Below are positions 1 through 7,970 of a stretch of DNA of 64,000 nucleotides, piece by piece (position 1 is the stretch's first letter; every line of letters starts with the position of its first letter). This DNA comes from Streptomyces sp. NRRL F-6131 (GTDB lineage: Bacteria > Actinomycetota > Actinomycetes > Streptomycetales > Streptomycetaceae): positions 1 to 64,000 of the forward strand of contig JOHN01000048.1 in assembly GCA_000719695.1 (NCBI GenBank), given 5' to 3'. The notes beneath the pieces are model-generated. The model saw only the letters and a list, made by a program, of their open reading frames with translations. It was not told the origin of the DNA and searched no databases. Both the position numbers and the translations under genes were made by a program.

Positions 1-465
1 GTCGTGGGCGGGGGTGCCGTGGGCGGGCCCGGTGGGGCCGGCGGGTCGGGTGGGCCCGTCCGTACCGTCGGTGCGGTCCGTGCCGCCGGTTCCGCCCGTG
101 TCGTTCGCGGTCCCGCGGGTGGCTTCGCCGTCGCCCGCCGGTCGGTCGCCGGTGCCGAGGCGCGGCGCGGGCTGGCGCAGCCGCTCCTCCAGGGTCTTCA
201 GCCGCTCGCTCAACTCCAGGCAGCGGGCGCCCAGTCCCTCGCGCAGCCTCCTGGCCTGGGCCAGCTGTCGCAGCAGCTCGCCGTCCGCCCGCTGCCGGTC
301 CGGCAGTGCCCGGACGGCCTCGACGAGCCGGCGCTCACGTTGCCCCGCGTACTGGCTGGCGCGCAGTAACTCGTCCAGCTGGGACCTGAGTTCGAAGGCA
401 TCCTGCTCGCTCTCGCGGACGTCCGCGTGCGGGGCGAGGGGCTGTTCCGTGTGCCGTGTACGCAT
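1..465 (-). CDS. Partial hypothetical coiled-coil protein (3' end outside window)
   Basis: The reading frame runs leftward from ATG at 465 and stays open to base 1, so at least 155 residues are inside the window and the C-terminus is missing. The start follows from the longest in-frame ATG on the minus strand. Residues about 15-105 are rich in Glu, Arg, Leu and Gln with heptad-like spacing (for example LSERLKTLEERLRQ near residue 95), which suggests a coiled coil. The rest is a Gly/Thr/Pro/Asp-rich tail with GGT and DGT repeats, probably disordered. There is no signal peptide or membrane segment. I do not recognise a family and assign no function. Confidence 0.6.
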   Translation of the reverse strand, partial: MRTRHTEQPLAPHADVRESEQDAFELRSQLDELLRASQYAGQRERRLVEAVRALPDRQRADGELLRQLAQARRLREGLGARCLELSERLKTLEERLRQPAPRLGTGDRPAGDGEATRGTANDTGGTGGTDRTDGTDGPTRPAGPTGPAHGTPAHD

Positions 466-577
466 GATCACCGCAACCTGTCCAACTTGGCCCTGACGGC
501 CAGCCATCCTGGCGTTGGAATACGGCGCTGGAGTTACGGCAGTGCGTCCACTGTCTTGCGAGTGGTGTCCGGGGGGC

Positions 578-622
578 GCAGAGGGCGCACGGGTGGTGAG
601 CAACCCGGCGTGCGCCCTCTGC
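578..622 (-). terminator. Terminator of the NADAR gene
   Basis: A perfect 14-bp inverted repeat (GCAGAGGGCGCACG at 578-591 against 609-622) with a 17-nt loop lies 12 nt past the stop of the leftward gene at 634-1293. It is a strong GC-rich hairpin without a long T tract, as is common in actinomycetes. Confidence 0.75.
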
Positions 623-633
623 GCACGCGCCTC

Positions 634-1293
634 CTACGCCGTGGCGGTGGCGCCGGAGGTGGCGTCGGTGGCGGTGGCGTCGGAGGTGGCGTCGGTGGCG
701 GTCGCGCCGGTGGTGGCCGCGAGCCGGGCGCGGGCCTCCATGAGGGCGAAGCCGAGCAGGTTCTCGCCGCGCCACTCGGCGGGCCGTTCGGCGCGCTCGT
801 TGTCCGCCGCGAGGCCGATGCCCCAGATCCGGTCGAGCGGACTGGCCTCCACCAGCACGCGCCGACCGGTCGACAGCAGGTAGTGGCGGAGGTCCTCGTG
901 GCCGCCGAACTTGGCGACGTTGCCCGCGACGACCAGCTCGAAGCGGCCCTCGCGCCAGGTGGCGTCGTCGAAGCCGCGGACCTGCCGGCCCAGCTTCTTC
1001 GCCTCGGCGGCGCTCGGGGCGGCCAGGATCAGGGCGAGGGTCTTCGCGTCGCCGAACATCCGGGCCTTGCCCGCCATCATCCAGTGCTCGGCGGTCGGGT
1101 AGGTCACGCCGTCGACGGTGAACGGGTGGTCGGGCCACCACTGGCTCAGCACACCGGCCCCGACCGTGCCGTCCCGCTGCGACTGATGACCCCAGAACAT
1201 CAGCCACTTGGGCCGGGCACCGACCGCCACGGCCGTGATCAGGTCGGCGCGGTTGCGGGTGTCGACGGGGCCGATCGCGTGCTCGTCACTCAT
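634..1293 (-). CDS. NADAR-domain (YbiA/RibX-like) N-glycosidase
   Basis: A 219-residue protein. Residues about 25-190 match the NADAR (DUF1768) family: FWGH near residue 33, the TAEHWMM motif near 67, the KARMFGD stretch, and a C-terminal WRGENLLGFALME segment. Family members hydrolyse the N-glycosidic bond of early riboflavin-pathway intermediates (5-amino-6-ribosylamino-pyrimidines) and other ADP-ribose-linked substrates, and act in the cytoplasm. Assigning that activity here is inference from family. The last 25 residues are an ATDATSGATATD repeat, encoded by direct repeats in DNA, and look disordered. It is a single gene with its own terminator, divergent from the glyoxalase-fold gene at 1460 across a 166-bp gap. 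No rib genes are nearby. Confidence 0.85.
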   Translation of the reverse strand: MSDEHAIGPVDTRNRADLITAVAVGARPKWLMFWGHQSQRDGTVGAGVLSQWWPDHPFTVDGVTYPTAEHWMMAGKARMFGDAKTLALILAAPSAAEAKKLGRQVRGFDDATWREGRFELVVAGNVAKFGGHEDLRHYLLSTGRRVLVEASPLDRIWGIGLAADNERAERPAEWRGENLLGFALMEARARLAATTGATATDATSDATATDATSGATATA

Positions 1294-1459
1294 ATCGTCA
1301 TGCTGACATGAAGTCGGGCGGCTCGGCGACCGGGTTTTCGCCGCCGGGCCGCGGTGCCCCGTTCTCCTCCTGCTCCCCGGTCTTCGCCCCCGCCCGGGGA
1401 ATCAGCCCTCCCCGCCGTGCGGTTGACGCCTCCGAGTCCACCAGCCGTCAGGAGTCGAC

Positions 1460-1942
1460 ATGTCCGAACCGTCCGCCGGGGCCCCCGTTCCCGCCGTCCG
1501 TGAACTGCGCCTGGTCGTCACGGCCGCCGACTACGAGCAGGCGCTGCACTTCTACCGCGACGTCCTCGGCCTCCCCGAACGTGCCGCCTTCGCCTCCCCC
1601 GACGGACGGGTCACCATCCTGGAGGCCGGCCGCGCCACCCTGGAGATCGCCGACCCGGGCCATGCCGACTTCATCGACGAGGTGGAGGTCGGCCGCCGCG
1701 TCGCCGGACACCTCCGCGTCGCCTTCCAGGTCGACGACTCCACCGCCACCACCGCCAGGCTCGCCGCCGCCGGTGCCGAGGTGATCGCCGAGCCCGTCCG
1801 GACCCCCTGGAACTCCCTCAACTCCCGCCTCGAAGCCCCCGGCGCCCTCCAGCTCACCCTCTTCACCGAACTCGGCGAGCCGACCTCGGAGCCGACCTCG
1901 GCCCCGGACGCACAGCCGGACGCAGAGCCGACCTCGGAGTGA
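1460..1942 (+). CDS. VOC/glyoxalase-fold protein
   Basis: 160 residues. Residues about 13-140 have the vicinal-oxygen-chelate pattern: ELRLVVTAADYEQALHFYRD at the start, an LGLPER turn, then ITLEAGRATLEI- and VAFQVDD-like strands of the second beta-alpha-beta-beta-beta module. Such proteins bind a metal for dioxygenase, glyoxalase or drug-resistance chemistry, or act as binding proteins; nothing here identifies the substrate. The start is supported by AGGAG about 6 nt upstream. The C-terminus is a low-complexity PTSEPTSAPDAQPDAEPTSE tail. It is monocistronic, and no regulator adjoins it. Confidence 0.85.
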   Translation: MSEPSAGAPVPAVRELRLVVTAADYEQALHFYRDVLGLPERAAFASPDGRVTILEAGRATLEIADPGHADFIDEVEVGRRVAGHLRVAFQVDDSTATTARLAAAGAEVIAEPVRTPWNSLNSRLEAPGALQLTLFTELGEPTSEPTSAPDAQPDAEPTSE

Positions 1943-2036
1943 GATCCGTCGTCGATCGGGGTGAATCCTTCCGCGGGACCGCGGCCTCTTATGGAGGGCT
2001 TCGGCGAGGGCCGGGGCACGACAGGAGGCGATGACG

Positions 2037-2126
2037 ATGATCTGGGTGGCGGTGGCGGTCGGTGTGCTGCTGATCGGCGCGTGCAGTGTGACGGTGCTGC
2101 GGGCCTGGGGGCGGCGGCGTGGCTGA
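2037..2126 (+). CDS. Small single-span membrane peptide upstream of the ECF sigma gene
   Basis: A 29-codon frame (ATG at 2037, or 31 codons from ATG at 2031). An excellent Shine-Dalgarno sequence, AGGAGG at 2023-2028, lies 8 nt before the ATG at 2037, which decides the start. The peptide is one hydrophobic segment (VAVAVGVLLIGACSV) followed by a positively charged end (RAWGRRRG), the layout of a membrane peptide with N-out/C-in topology. Its stop overlaps the sigma-factor start at 2119 by 8 nt, so the two are probably translationally coupled. No homologue is recognised; function unknown. Confidence 0.55.
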   Translation: MIWVAVAVGVLLIGACSVTVLRAWGRRRG

Positions 2127-2676
2127 GGTGCGGGAGTGGCCGGCGAGTTCGGTGGTGTCCGCCGCGCAGGACGGGGACGTGGAGGCGATCGCGGCACTGG
2201 TGTCGGGGGCGCATCCCCATGTCCAGCGCTTCGCGCGGTCGCTCTGCGCCACGCCGGAGGACGCCGAGGACGCGGCGCAGGAGGCGCTGATCATCCTCTA
2301 CCGCAAGATCGGCATGTTGCGGGCGACCGGGGCACTGGCCTCGTGGATGTTCCGGATCGTGCGGAACGAGTGCCTGCGGCGGGCACGCCCGCTGCTTGGC
2401 GCGCGTCCGGTGCCGGGTGAGCGTCCGGCGGTCGGCGAGAGGTCGTTCCGCTCGGTGGAGGACGAGGTGCTGGGGCGGCTGGAGGCCGGCCGGGTCGCCG
2501 AGGCGATCGCCGCGCTGCCCGAGGACCAGCGCCGGGTGCTGATCATGCGCGACGTGCAGGGCCTCGCCGGGCGGACCGTCGCCGATGCGCTGGGACTCAG
2601 CACCGCCGCCATGAAGTCCCGGCTGCACCGGGCCCGGGCGGCGGTCCGGGCCGCCACGGTCGGCGGGGGGTGGTGA
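2119..2676 (+). CDS. ECF-type RNA polymerase sigma factor
   Basis: 185 residues with the two ECF domains. Region sigma-2 is at about residues 20-90 (ATPEDAEDAAQEALIILYRKI, then ASWMFRIVRNECLRRAR). Region sigma-4 is at about 115-178, with the helix-turn-helix AALPEDQRRVLIMRDVQGL and the recognition part LGLSTAAMKSRLHRARA. It should direct core polymerase to a small regulon. The GTG at 2119 overlaps the upstream peptide gene; GTG at 2128 is an alternative start. The stop overlaps the ATG of the next gene (TGATG), so peptide, sigma factor and membrane protein form one coupled operon. There is no classical zinc anti-sigma gene beside it, so the 2676 product is the obvious candidate partner. That is inference. 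Confidence 0.9.
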   Translation: MAEVREWPASSVVSAAQDGDVEAIAALVSGAHPHVQRFARSLCATPEDAEDAAQEALIILYRKIGMLRATGALASWMFRIVRNECLRRARPLLGARPVPGERPAVGERSFRSVEDEVLGRLEAGRVAEAIAALPEDQRRVLIMRDVQGLAGRTVADALGLSTAAMKSRLHRARAAVRAATVGGGW

Positions 2677-2942
2677 TGGGCGGGTCGTCGGGGTTCGCGA
2701 GCCGGACGGTCGCCGGGCACCTGGCCCGGGGCGCGGTGGGGTTCGGCGCGCTGATCGGGGCGTTCGCGCTGGTGCCGTTCGCGGGCCCGGTGGCACTGCT
2801 GTTGCTCCCGGTCGGGGTGCTCGCGCTGCGCGGGTGTCCGACGTGCTGGGTGATCGGGCTGATGGAGACGGTGTCACGCGGGCGGCTGCAGCGTGCGTGC
2901 GTCGACGGGCGGTGCGAGTTGCGTCCGGCGGGCTCCGAGTAG
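2676..2942 (+). CDS. Small two-span membrane protein with CPTC motif
   Basis: An 88-residue protein starting at the ATG that overlaps the sigma-factor stop; an upstream in-frame GTG at 2670 lies inside the sigma gene and is less likely. Two hydrophobic segments (about residues 14-33 and 34-50, GFGALIGAFALVPF and VALLLLPVGVLAL) are followed by LRGCPTCWVIGL and a C-terminal CVDGRCEL, giving four cysteines. The GCPxC-after-helix layout resembles DUF2892/YgaP-like inner-membrane domains, but the match is only by eye. Coupling to the ECF sigma gene suggests a membrane sensor or anti-sigma role, possibly thiol-based. Unproven. Confidence 0.75.
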   Translation: MGGSSGFASRTVAGHLARGAVGFGALIGAFALVPFAGPVALLLLPVGVLALRGCPTCWVIGLMETVSRGRLQRACVDGRCELRPAGSE

Positions 2943-2944
2943 CA

Positions 2945-2991
2945 CGGCCTCGTCGTGACCCGCCCGGGAGCGGGAGGTCACGACGAGGCCG
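2945..2991. terminator. Bidirectional terminator between convergent genes
   Basis: A perfect 15-bp inverted repeat (CGGCCTCGTCGTGAC at 2945-2959, complement at 2977-2991) with a 17-nt loop fills the gap between the stop at 2942 and the MFS stop at 3010. It can serve both strands. Confidence 0.8.
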
Positions 2992-3009
2992 GTGGCCCGG
3001 ACCCGGCCG

Positions 3010-4515
3010 TCAGCCGATGGAACGGGGGAGTCGGGTCGTCAGGTAGAAGACGGTGAACGAGCCCAGCAACTGGATGCCCAGGCAGAGGGCGAGCGCGCGG
3101 CCCATGCCCAGCGAGGGCGAGAGGCTCAGGTAGAGGGTGCCGAGAGTGGCGACACCCAGCGCCAGGCTGGACTGCTGGCTGGTGGCGAGGACGCCGCTGC
3201 CCACGCCCGCCCGGGCGGCGGGGACCTTGGAGAGCACGACGCGGAACAGCGGGGTGCCGATCAGGCCCTGCCCGATTCCGGCGAGGGCGACGCCCGGGGC
3301 CATCCGCAGCGGGGAGAACCCGTTCCAGTCGGCGAGCACGGTGACGGCCAGGGTGGCGAGACCCAGGGCCTGGACGGCCGCGCCGGCGGTCAGCACCCGG
3401 CTGCCGAAGCGGCCGATGAGGCGCGGGCCGGAGAGCGAGGCGGTGAAGTAGCCGACCGCCATCGGGACCAGCGCCCAGCCGGCCGCGACCGGGCCCAGGT
3501 GCAGGCCCTGCTGGAGGGCGACGGCGATGACGAACATGAAGCCGCCGAAGCCGCCGAAGTAGGGGAGGGCGATGCCGAGGCCGTGCCGCATCTCGGGGAT
3601 GCGCAGCAGGGTGGGCGGGACCAGCGGCGCGCCGCCGCGGCGCTCGACCCGGCGTTCGACCAGGGCGAAGGCGGTGGCGAGGACGGGGAACAGCGCGAGC
3701 AGCAGCCAGGACCAGAGCGGCCAGCCGGCGGCGCGGCCCTCCATCAGCGGGACCAGCAGGGCGAGCAGGGCGGCGGTCAGCAGCACGGTGCCGGCCACGT
3801 CGACCTTGGCGGCCTGCTGGGCGCGGCTCTCCGGGACGAAGCGCAGGGCGAGGACGAGGGCGAGCAGGGCGAAGGGGACGTTCAGCAGGAAGACCGAGCG
3901 CCAGCCGGTGCCGAACAGGTCCGCCGCGACCAGCATGCCGCCGAGGACCTGCCCGATGACCACCGAGATGCCGCCGACCGCGCCGTAGACCGAGAGCGCG
4001 CGACCGCGCCGGGCACCGTGGGTGGCGGCGGTGATGGTGCCGAGGACCTGGGGGATCAGCAGGGCGGCCGAGGCCCCCTGGGCGGCCCGGGCGGCGACCA
4101 GACTCCATGCTCCGGGGGCGAGCCCGCAGGCGAGCGAGGTCACGGCGAAGGCGGCGGCTCCGGCGACGAAGAGACGGCGGCGGCCGAAGATGTCGCCGAG
4201 CCGGCCGCCGAGGACGAGCAGGACGGCGAAGGCGATGCCGTACCCGGCGGCGACCAGCTCCAGGACGGCGGGGCCGGCGGCGAGGTCGTGGTCGATGGTC
4301 GGCAGGGCGACGTTGACGATGAAGAAGTCGAGCATCGGGAGGAACGCCCCGAGCAGGACGGTGACCAGTCCGGCGGTTCCGAGGGAGGGCACGGAGGGCG
4401 CCGGGGAGCGCGTGGTGCCGGTGGCGGCAGGGGAGGCGGCGGTGGCGGTGGAGGCGGTGGCCGGGTGGCCGGTGGCGAGGGGCCTGGTGGCGGTCAGTTG
4501 CTGGGTCACGGTCAT
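3010..4515 (-). CDS. MFS multidrug exporter (DHA2/EmrB-QacA type)
   Basis: 501 residues from ATG at 4515, close to a promoter-sized gap before the divergent regulator. Repeated 20-residue hydrophobic segments fit 14 spans. Family motifs are visible: FFIVNVALPTI in span 1, the loop GGRLGDIFGRRRLF (motif A), and GWRSVFLLNVPFALLAL after span 6. Such proteins export cationic drugs or the host's own antibiotics with proton antiport. The N-terminal 45 residues are an Ala/Thr-rich cytoplasmic tail. It is divergent from an MmyB-type regulator, with two palindromes between them, so local control is likely. The substrate cannot be told. Confidence 0.88.
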   Translation of the reverse strand: MTVTQQLTATRPLATGHPATASTATAASPAATGTTRSPAPSVPSLGTAGLVTVLLGAFLPMLDFFIVNVALPTIDHDLAAGPAVLELVAAGYGIAFAVLLVLGGRLGDIFGRRRLFVAGAAAFAVTSLACGLAPGAWSLVAARAAQGASAALLIPQVLGTITAATHGARRGRALSVYGAVGGISVVIGQVLGGMLVAADLFGTGWRSVFLLNVPFALLALVLALRFVPESRAQQAAKVDVAGTVLLTAALLALLVPLMEGRAAGWPLWSWLLLALFPVLATAFALVERRVERRGGAPLVPPTLLRIPEMRHGLGIALPYFGGFGGFMFVIAVALQQGLHLGPVAAGWALVPMAVGYFTASLSGPRLIGRFGSRVLTAGAAVQALGLATLAVTVLADWNGFSPLRMAPGVALAGIGQGLIGTPLFRVVLSKVPAARAGVGSGVLATSQQSSLALGVATLGTLYLSLSPSLGMGRALALCLGIQLLGSFTVFYLTTRLPRSIG

Positions 4516-4530
4516 ACGATCCGCCGCATT

Positions 4531-4550
4531 ACACCCTGGTACCAGAGTGT
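4531..4550. promoter_or_regulatory. Palindromic operator candidate, MFS/MmyB intergenic region
   Basis: Twenty bases centred on CTGGTACCAG form an inverted repeat matching at 18 of 20 positions (ACAC...GTGT ends). It lies 15 nt upstream of the MFS start. The divergent regulator gene makes it a likely binding site. Confidence 0.55.
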
Positions 4551-4556
4551 GGTTGT

Positions 4557-4577
4557 CCAGGTATAAGAAGTACCTGG
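4557..4577. promoter_or_regulatory. Second operator candidate with -10-like spacer
   Basis: CCAGGTA (4557-4563) and TACCTGG (4571-4577) form a perfect 7-bp inverted repeat around TAAGAAG. The half-site CCAGGTA/TACCTGG resembles the core of the palindrome at 4531, so both probably bind the same protein. TATAAG inside the spacer could be the -10 of the rightward regulator promoter. Confidence 0.55.
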
Positions 4578-4609
4578 CAACAGGATGGCGCGTGCCGCAT
4601 GCTGGGGGC

Positions 4610-5584
4610 ATGAGTCTGACCACCAGCGTCGCGGCAGCCGGCGTCACGGCACCCACCGCAACGGCCGCCACCGTCGCAGCACCTGCGGAGAAGGCGCCGG
4701 CGGAGAAGGCGTCCGCCGATCCGCGGCGGCAACAACTCGCGGCGTTCCTCCGCAGCCGCCGGGAGCGGATCACCCCCGAGCAGGTGGGGTTGCCGCCGAC
4801 CGGTCGGCGGCGGACGCCGGGGCTGCGCCGTGAGGAGGTGGCGCAACTCGCCGCCGTCGGGGTCACCTGGTACACGTGGCTGGAGCAGGGGCGCGAGATC
4901 CAGGTGTCCGTCCAGGTGCTGGACGCGGTGGCCCGCGCCCTGCTGCTCGACCCCAGCGAGCGGGCCCATCTGTTCACCCTGGCCGGGGCGGAGGATCCGG
5001 CGCCGGTGCGGGAGTGCCCGACCGTCACGCCCGCGGTCCGGATGACCCTGGACCGGATGGCCCCCTACCCGGCCGCGGTGATCAACTCCCGCTACGACGT
5101 GCTGGCGTACAACGCGCAGTACACCGGGATCGTCGGTGACCTGGAGACGCTGCCGCCCGCGGACCGCAATCTGATGTGGCTGGCCTTCACCCCCTCGCGC
5201 TTCCACGACGTGCTGGTGGACCACGAGGAGGAGCGGGACGTCATGGTCGCCCGCTTCCGGTCCGGGATGGGCGACCACGGGGCCGAGCCCGCGTGGCGGG
5301 CGCTGCTCTGCCGGCTGCGCAAGGCCTCCCCGGTGTTCGACGCGGCCTGGCAGCGGCACGACGTCCTGCGGCCGGGGAACGGGCTGAAGCGCTTCCTGGT
5401 GCCGGAGGTGGGGCTGCTCCGCCTCGACTACACGAGCTTCTGGCTCGGCCCGGCGCAGGGGCCGCGGATGGTCGTCTACACCCCGAAGGACGAGGAGACC
5501 GCCGCGCTGCTGGCGCGGCTGCCCGTCCGCCTGCCGTCGGCGGGGACGGGGACGGGGACGGTGACGGCGGTGCCGCTCCACTGA
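4610..5584 (+). CDS. XRE-family regulator with MmyB-like ligand domain
   Basis: 324 residues. The XRE helix-turn-helix lies at about residues 40-105, with family hallmarks RRERITPEQVGLP, RRTPGLRREEVAQLA and WYTWLEQGR. The MmyB/MLTR-type PAS-like domain lies at about 120-305 (YPAAVINSRYDVLAYN, FHDVLVDHEEERDVMVARFR, LDYTSFWLG). Streptomycetes encode many such regulators, usually divergent from an oxidoreductase or exporter gene they control; here the target is the MFS pump. The start ATG at 4610 follows a weak GGGGG-type ribosome site. The N-terminal 35 residues are an Ala/Thr/Glu-Lys stretch. The 3' end carries a GGGACG repeat (encoding TGTGT). Confidence 0.92.
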   Translation: MSLTTSVAAAGVTAPTATAATVAAPAEKAPAEKASADPRRQQLAAFLRSRRERITPEQVGLPPTGRRRTPGLRREEVAQLAAVGVTWYTWLEQGREIQVSVQVLDAVARALLLDPSERAHLFTLAGAEDPAPVRECPTVTPAVRMTLDRMAPYPAAVINSRYDVLAYNAQYTGIVGDLETLPPADRNLMWLAFTPSRFHDVLVDHEEERDVMVARFRSGMGDHGAEPAWRALLCRLRKASPVFDAAWQRHDVLRPGNGLKRFLVPEVGLLRLDYTSFWLGPAQGPRMVVYTPKDEETAALLARLPVRLPSAGTGTGTVTAVPLH

Positions 5585-5965
5585 CGGTCGCCCGGCGCGG
5601 GCCAGACCGAGGGCCAGGCAGAGCGCGGCCAGCGGGAGTTCGACGCAGCCCGCCATCATCAGCGCGGCGAGCGTCTCCGGGCCCGGAGCCGCGGTGGCGA
5701 CGTCGACCAGGGCGTCGACCGCGAGCAGCAGGGCCACCACGGCGGCCGGCCCGGCGGTGGCCGGACCGCGGCGGCGCAGCACGGCGTCCAGCCGGAGCAG
5801 GGCGGCGAGTTCGCACAGGTCGAGGGCGACCCAGGCGGTCTCTCCGGCGGCCGCGAGCACGGCGACCCAGGGCAGCAGCAGGAAGGCGGCGACCGCGGGC
5901 ACCCGCTCGGTGAGCGGACCGAACGCGGGGAGGCCGGACCGGGGGACGCGGACCGCGGCGCTCAT
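5585..5965 (-). CDS. Small multi-span membrane protein, 3' end uncertain
   Basis: The ATG at 5965 overlaps the stop of the upstream gene (ATGA), so it is coupled to it. The first 127 residues contain about four hydrophobic segments (VPAVAAFLLLPWVAVLAAAG, TAWVALDLCELAALLRL, AAVVALLLAVDALVDVA, LAALMMAGCVELPLAALCLA). The frame meets no stop before the convergent regulator gene; it stays open to 4529, where its codons are only the antisense of that gene. The real end must therefore be an unseen frameshift or an overlap. The coordinates given stop where membrane-like coding ends. Function unknown. Confidence 0.5.
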
Positions 5966-6606
5966 CGGGCACCCCCGGAGACCGCAGTGTCGGCGTGCGC
6001 GTCGGCGTCGGCGTGGACGTCCGTGCCGGCGCGGGTGCGGGCCCGGGCCAGCGGTGACCGCTCGGCGCCGGCCCCGCCCGCCTCGACGAGCACGCCGTCG
6101 AAGACGCCCTCGGCCCAGGCCAGCCAGAACTCCCCGGCGACGGTGACCACCTCGGCCGCCGCGACGACCGGGGCGGTCCGGCCCGGCAGGCGGAACAGCC
6201 GCCCGCGGGTGAAGCCGACGACCGGGACCGCGACGCCGCGCGGCAGCCGGCCCCAGGCGAGCCCGTGCCGGGGACGGCGGCGCCCGCCCGATCCGGTGCC
6301 GGGGCCGGCCCAGGCACGGGCCCCGCGCAGCAGTCCGCCGGTGAGCCGGGACGCGACCAGCACGTCCACCAGCTCGTCGTGCTCGTAGACCTCCACGGCC
6401 GCCCGGCCGCGCCGCCGGCCGCCCGGCACGCTGCGCACCGACCACGGCCCGGCGGGACCCCCGAGGCCGGTGGGCCCGACCGGCAGCCGCCCCCCGAGCG
6501 GCCCGACCGGGGCGGCTGCGGCCGCGGCCGCAGCCGTGGCGGAGGCGACGCCGTGGGTCGGACGCCCGTGCGGCAGATCGGCGGAGTGCGATGCGGTGCT
6601 CGTCAT
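5962..6606 (-). CDS. Hypothetical protein coupled to membrane protein gene
   Basis: 214 residues from ATG at 6606, preceded by TTGAGGG. An upstream in-frame ATG at 6720 would put the start inside the promoter of the divergent kinase gene, so it is less likely. The first 60 residues are low complexity (runs of Ala, then Gly/Pro). The remainder is ordered-looking, with YEHDELVDVLVASRL near residue 80, RGVAVPVVGFTRGRLFRL near 135 and EFWLAWAEGVFDGVLVE near 175. I see no export signal and recognise no family. It ends with ATGA overlap onto the small membrane protein gene, so the two probably work together. Confidence 0.6.
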   Translation of the reverse strand: MTSTASHSADLPHGRPTHGVASATAAAAAAAAPVGPLGGRLPVGPTGLGGPAGPWSVRSVPGGRRRGRAAVEVYEHDELVDVLVASRLTGGLLRGARAWAGPGTGSGGRRRPRHGLAWGRLPRGVAVPVVGFTRGRLFRLPGRTAPVVAAAEVVTVAGEFWLAWAEGVFDGVLVEAGGAGAERSPLARARTRAGTDVHADADAHADTAVSGGAR

Positions 6607-6740
6607 GCCCTCAAGACTCGCCGCCCGGGACGGCGTTGTCGGTAGTGCACCGATCCGAATCGGGGGTGTACCCAGCTTCACCATTTCTCGGCAGCCCCCT
6701 TCATGGTGACGGTCGATCATGCCGCTCTAGGCTGTCCGCC

Positions 6741-7970
6741 ATGCCCTCCACGAAGCTGCGCCGTGCGCTCGCCGGGAGCGCCGCCCGGCCTCCGTGGCCG
6801 GTGGCGCTCTGGCGGGACGCCCGGTTCGTCGCCGCCGGAATCCCCCTCGCCCTGCCCGTCTGGCTGGCCGTCACCACCCCCAAGGCGGCCCTGGTCGTCC
6901 TGGGCCTGATCCTGCTCGGCATCCGTCCGCTCTCCACCGCGCAGCGCGCCCGGCTGCGCGCGCTGCGCGGGGTGGCCGTCCCGCCCCTGCTGCGGCCCGT
7001 CGGGACCCAGGGGGGCCTGGTGACCGCGCTGCGCACCGGTGTCAGCTGGCCCCAGGTCGGCTACCACCTGGTGGCCGGCCCGCTGGTCGCGGCCGGCGCG
7101 CTGGCCGTGCTCTGGGCGTGCGGCGCGGCCCTGGTGGCCTCGACGGTCTTCGGCTGGGCCTGGTTGATGCCGCCCTCCTCGCCGGTCGTGGACCAGTGGC
7201 CGAAGACGGACATCCCGCTCACCGTCGGCGGTCTGGCCCTCCTGGTGGTGCTGCCCCGGCTGGTCGCCCTGCTGGCCCGGCTGGACGAGGCGCTCGCGGT
7301 GCGCATGCTCGGCCCGGGCCGGACGGCCGTGCTGGAGCACCGGATCGAGGAGGTGGTGGAGAGCCGGGCCGGGCTGGTGGACGCGGTCGACGCCGAGCGC
7401 CGCAGGATCGAGCGCGACCTGCACGACGGCGCCCAGCAGCGGCTCACCTCCCTCGCCATGAACCTGGGCCTGGCCCGCCGCACCCTCAAGGACGTCCCGC
7501 CCGAGGCCATGCAGGTGATCGTCGAGGCCCACGAGGAGGCCCAGGCGGCCATCGACGAGCTGCGGGACCTCGTCCGCGGGCTGCACCCGGCGGTCCTGGA
7601 GGACCGCGGGCTGGACGCGGCGCTCTCCGGCATCGCGGCCCGCGTCCCGCTGCCGGTCCGGCTGGACGTCGAGCTGGCCGAGCGGATAGCGCCGACCGTC
7701 GAGGCCGTCGCCTACTTCACCGTCTCCGAGGCGCTGACCAACGTCGCCAAGCACGCCAGGGCCTCCCGGGTGGACGTCTCGGTGCGGACGGTCGGCGGCC
7801 GGCTGCGCCTGGTCGTCAGCGACGACGGCGTGGGCGGGGCGGACGCCGCGCGCGGCACCGGTCTGACCGGTCTGCGCCAGCGCACCGCCTCGGTCGACGG
7901 GTCCCTGTCCGTGCTCAGCCCCGTCGGGGGCCCGACCACCATCACCGTGGAGTTGCCGTGCGTGCTGTGA
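6741..7970 (+). CDS. NarL-partner sensor histidine kinase
   Basis: 409 residues. Membrane segments occupy about residues 28-65 and 115-190. The dimerisation domain (HisKA_3) carries ERDLHDGAQQRL with phospho-acceptor His228, then an HATPase domain with SEALTNVAKHA (N box) and DDGVGGA and GTGLTGLRQR (G boxes). It is a cytoplasmic-facing membrane kinase that phosphorylates the response regulator encoded immediately downstream, with overlapping reading frames. An envelope signal is likely, since the third operon gene encodes a membrane-anchored DUF4097 protein. The ATG at 6741 is taken as start because the N-terminal helix begins right after it. Confidence 0.9.
   Translation: MPSTKLRRALAGSAARPPWPVALWRDARFVAAGIPLALPVWLAVTTPKAALVVLGLILLGIRPLSTAQRARLRALRGVAVPPLLRPVGTQGGLVTALRTGVSWPQVGYHLVAGPLVAAGALAVLWACGAALVASTVFGWAWLMPPSSPVVDQWPKTDIPLTVGGLALLVVLPRLVALLARLDEALAVRMLGPGRTAVLEHRIEEVVESRAGLVDAVDAERRRIERDLHDGAQQRLTSLAMNLGLARRTLKDVPPEAMQVIVEAHEEAQAAIDELRDLVRGLHPAVLEDRGLDAALSGIAARVPLPVRLDVELAERIAPTVEAVAYFTVSEALTNVAKHARASRVDVSVRTVGGRLRLVVSDDGVGGADAARGTGLTGLRQRTASVDGSLSVLSPVGGPTTITVELPCVL

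Noticed and set aside
2992..4566. 524-codon plus-strand frame rich in Gly, Glu and Gln
   Set aside because: It is antisense to the MFS exporter, which has full family motifs and membrane spans.
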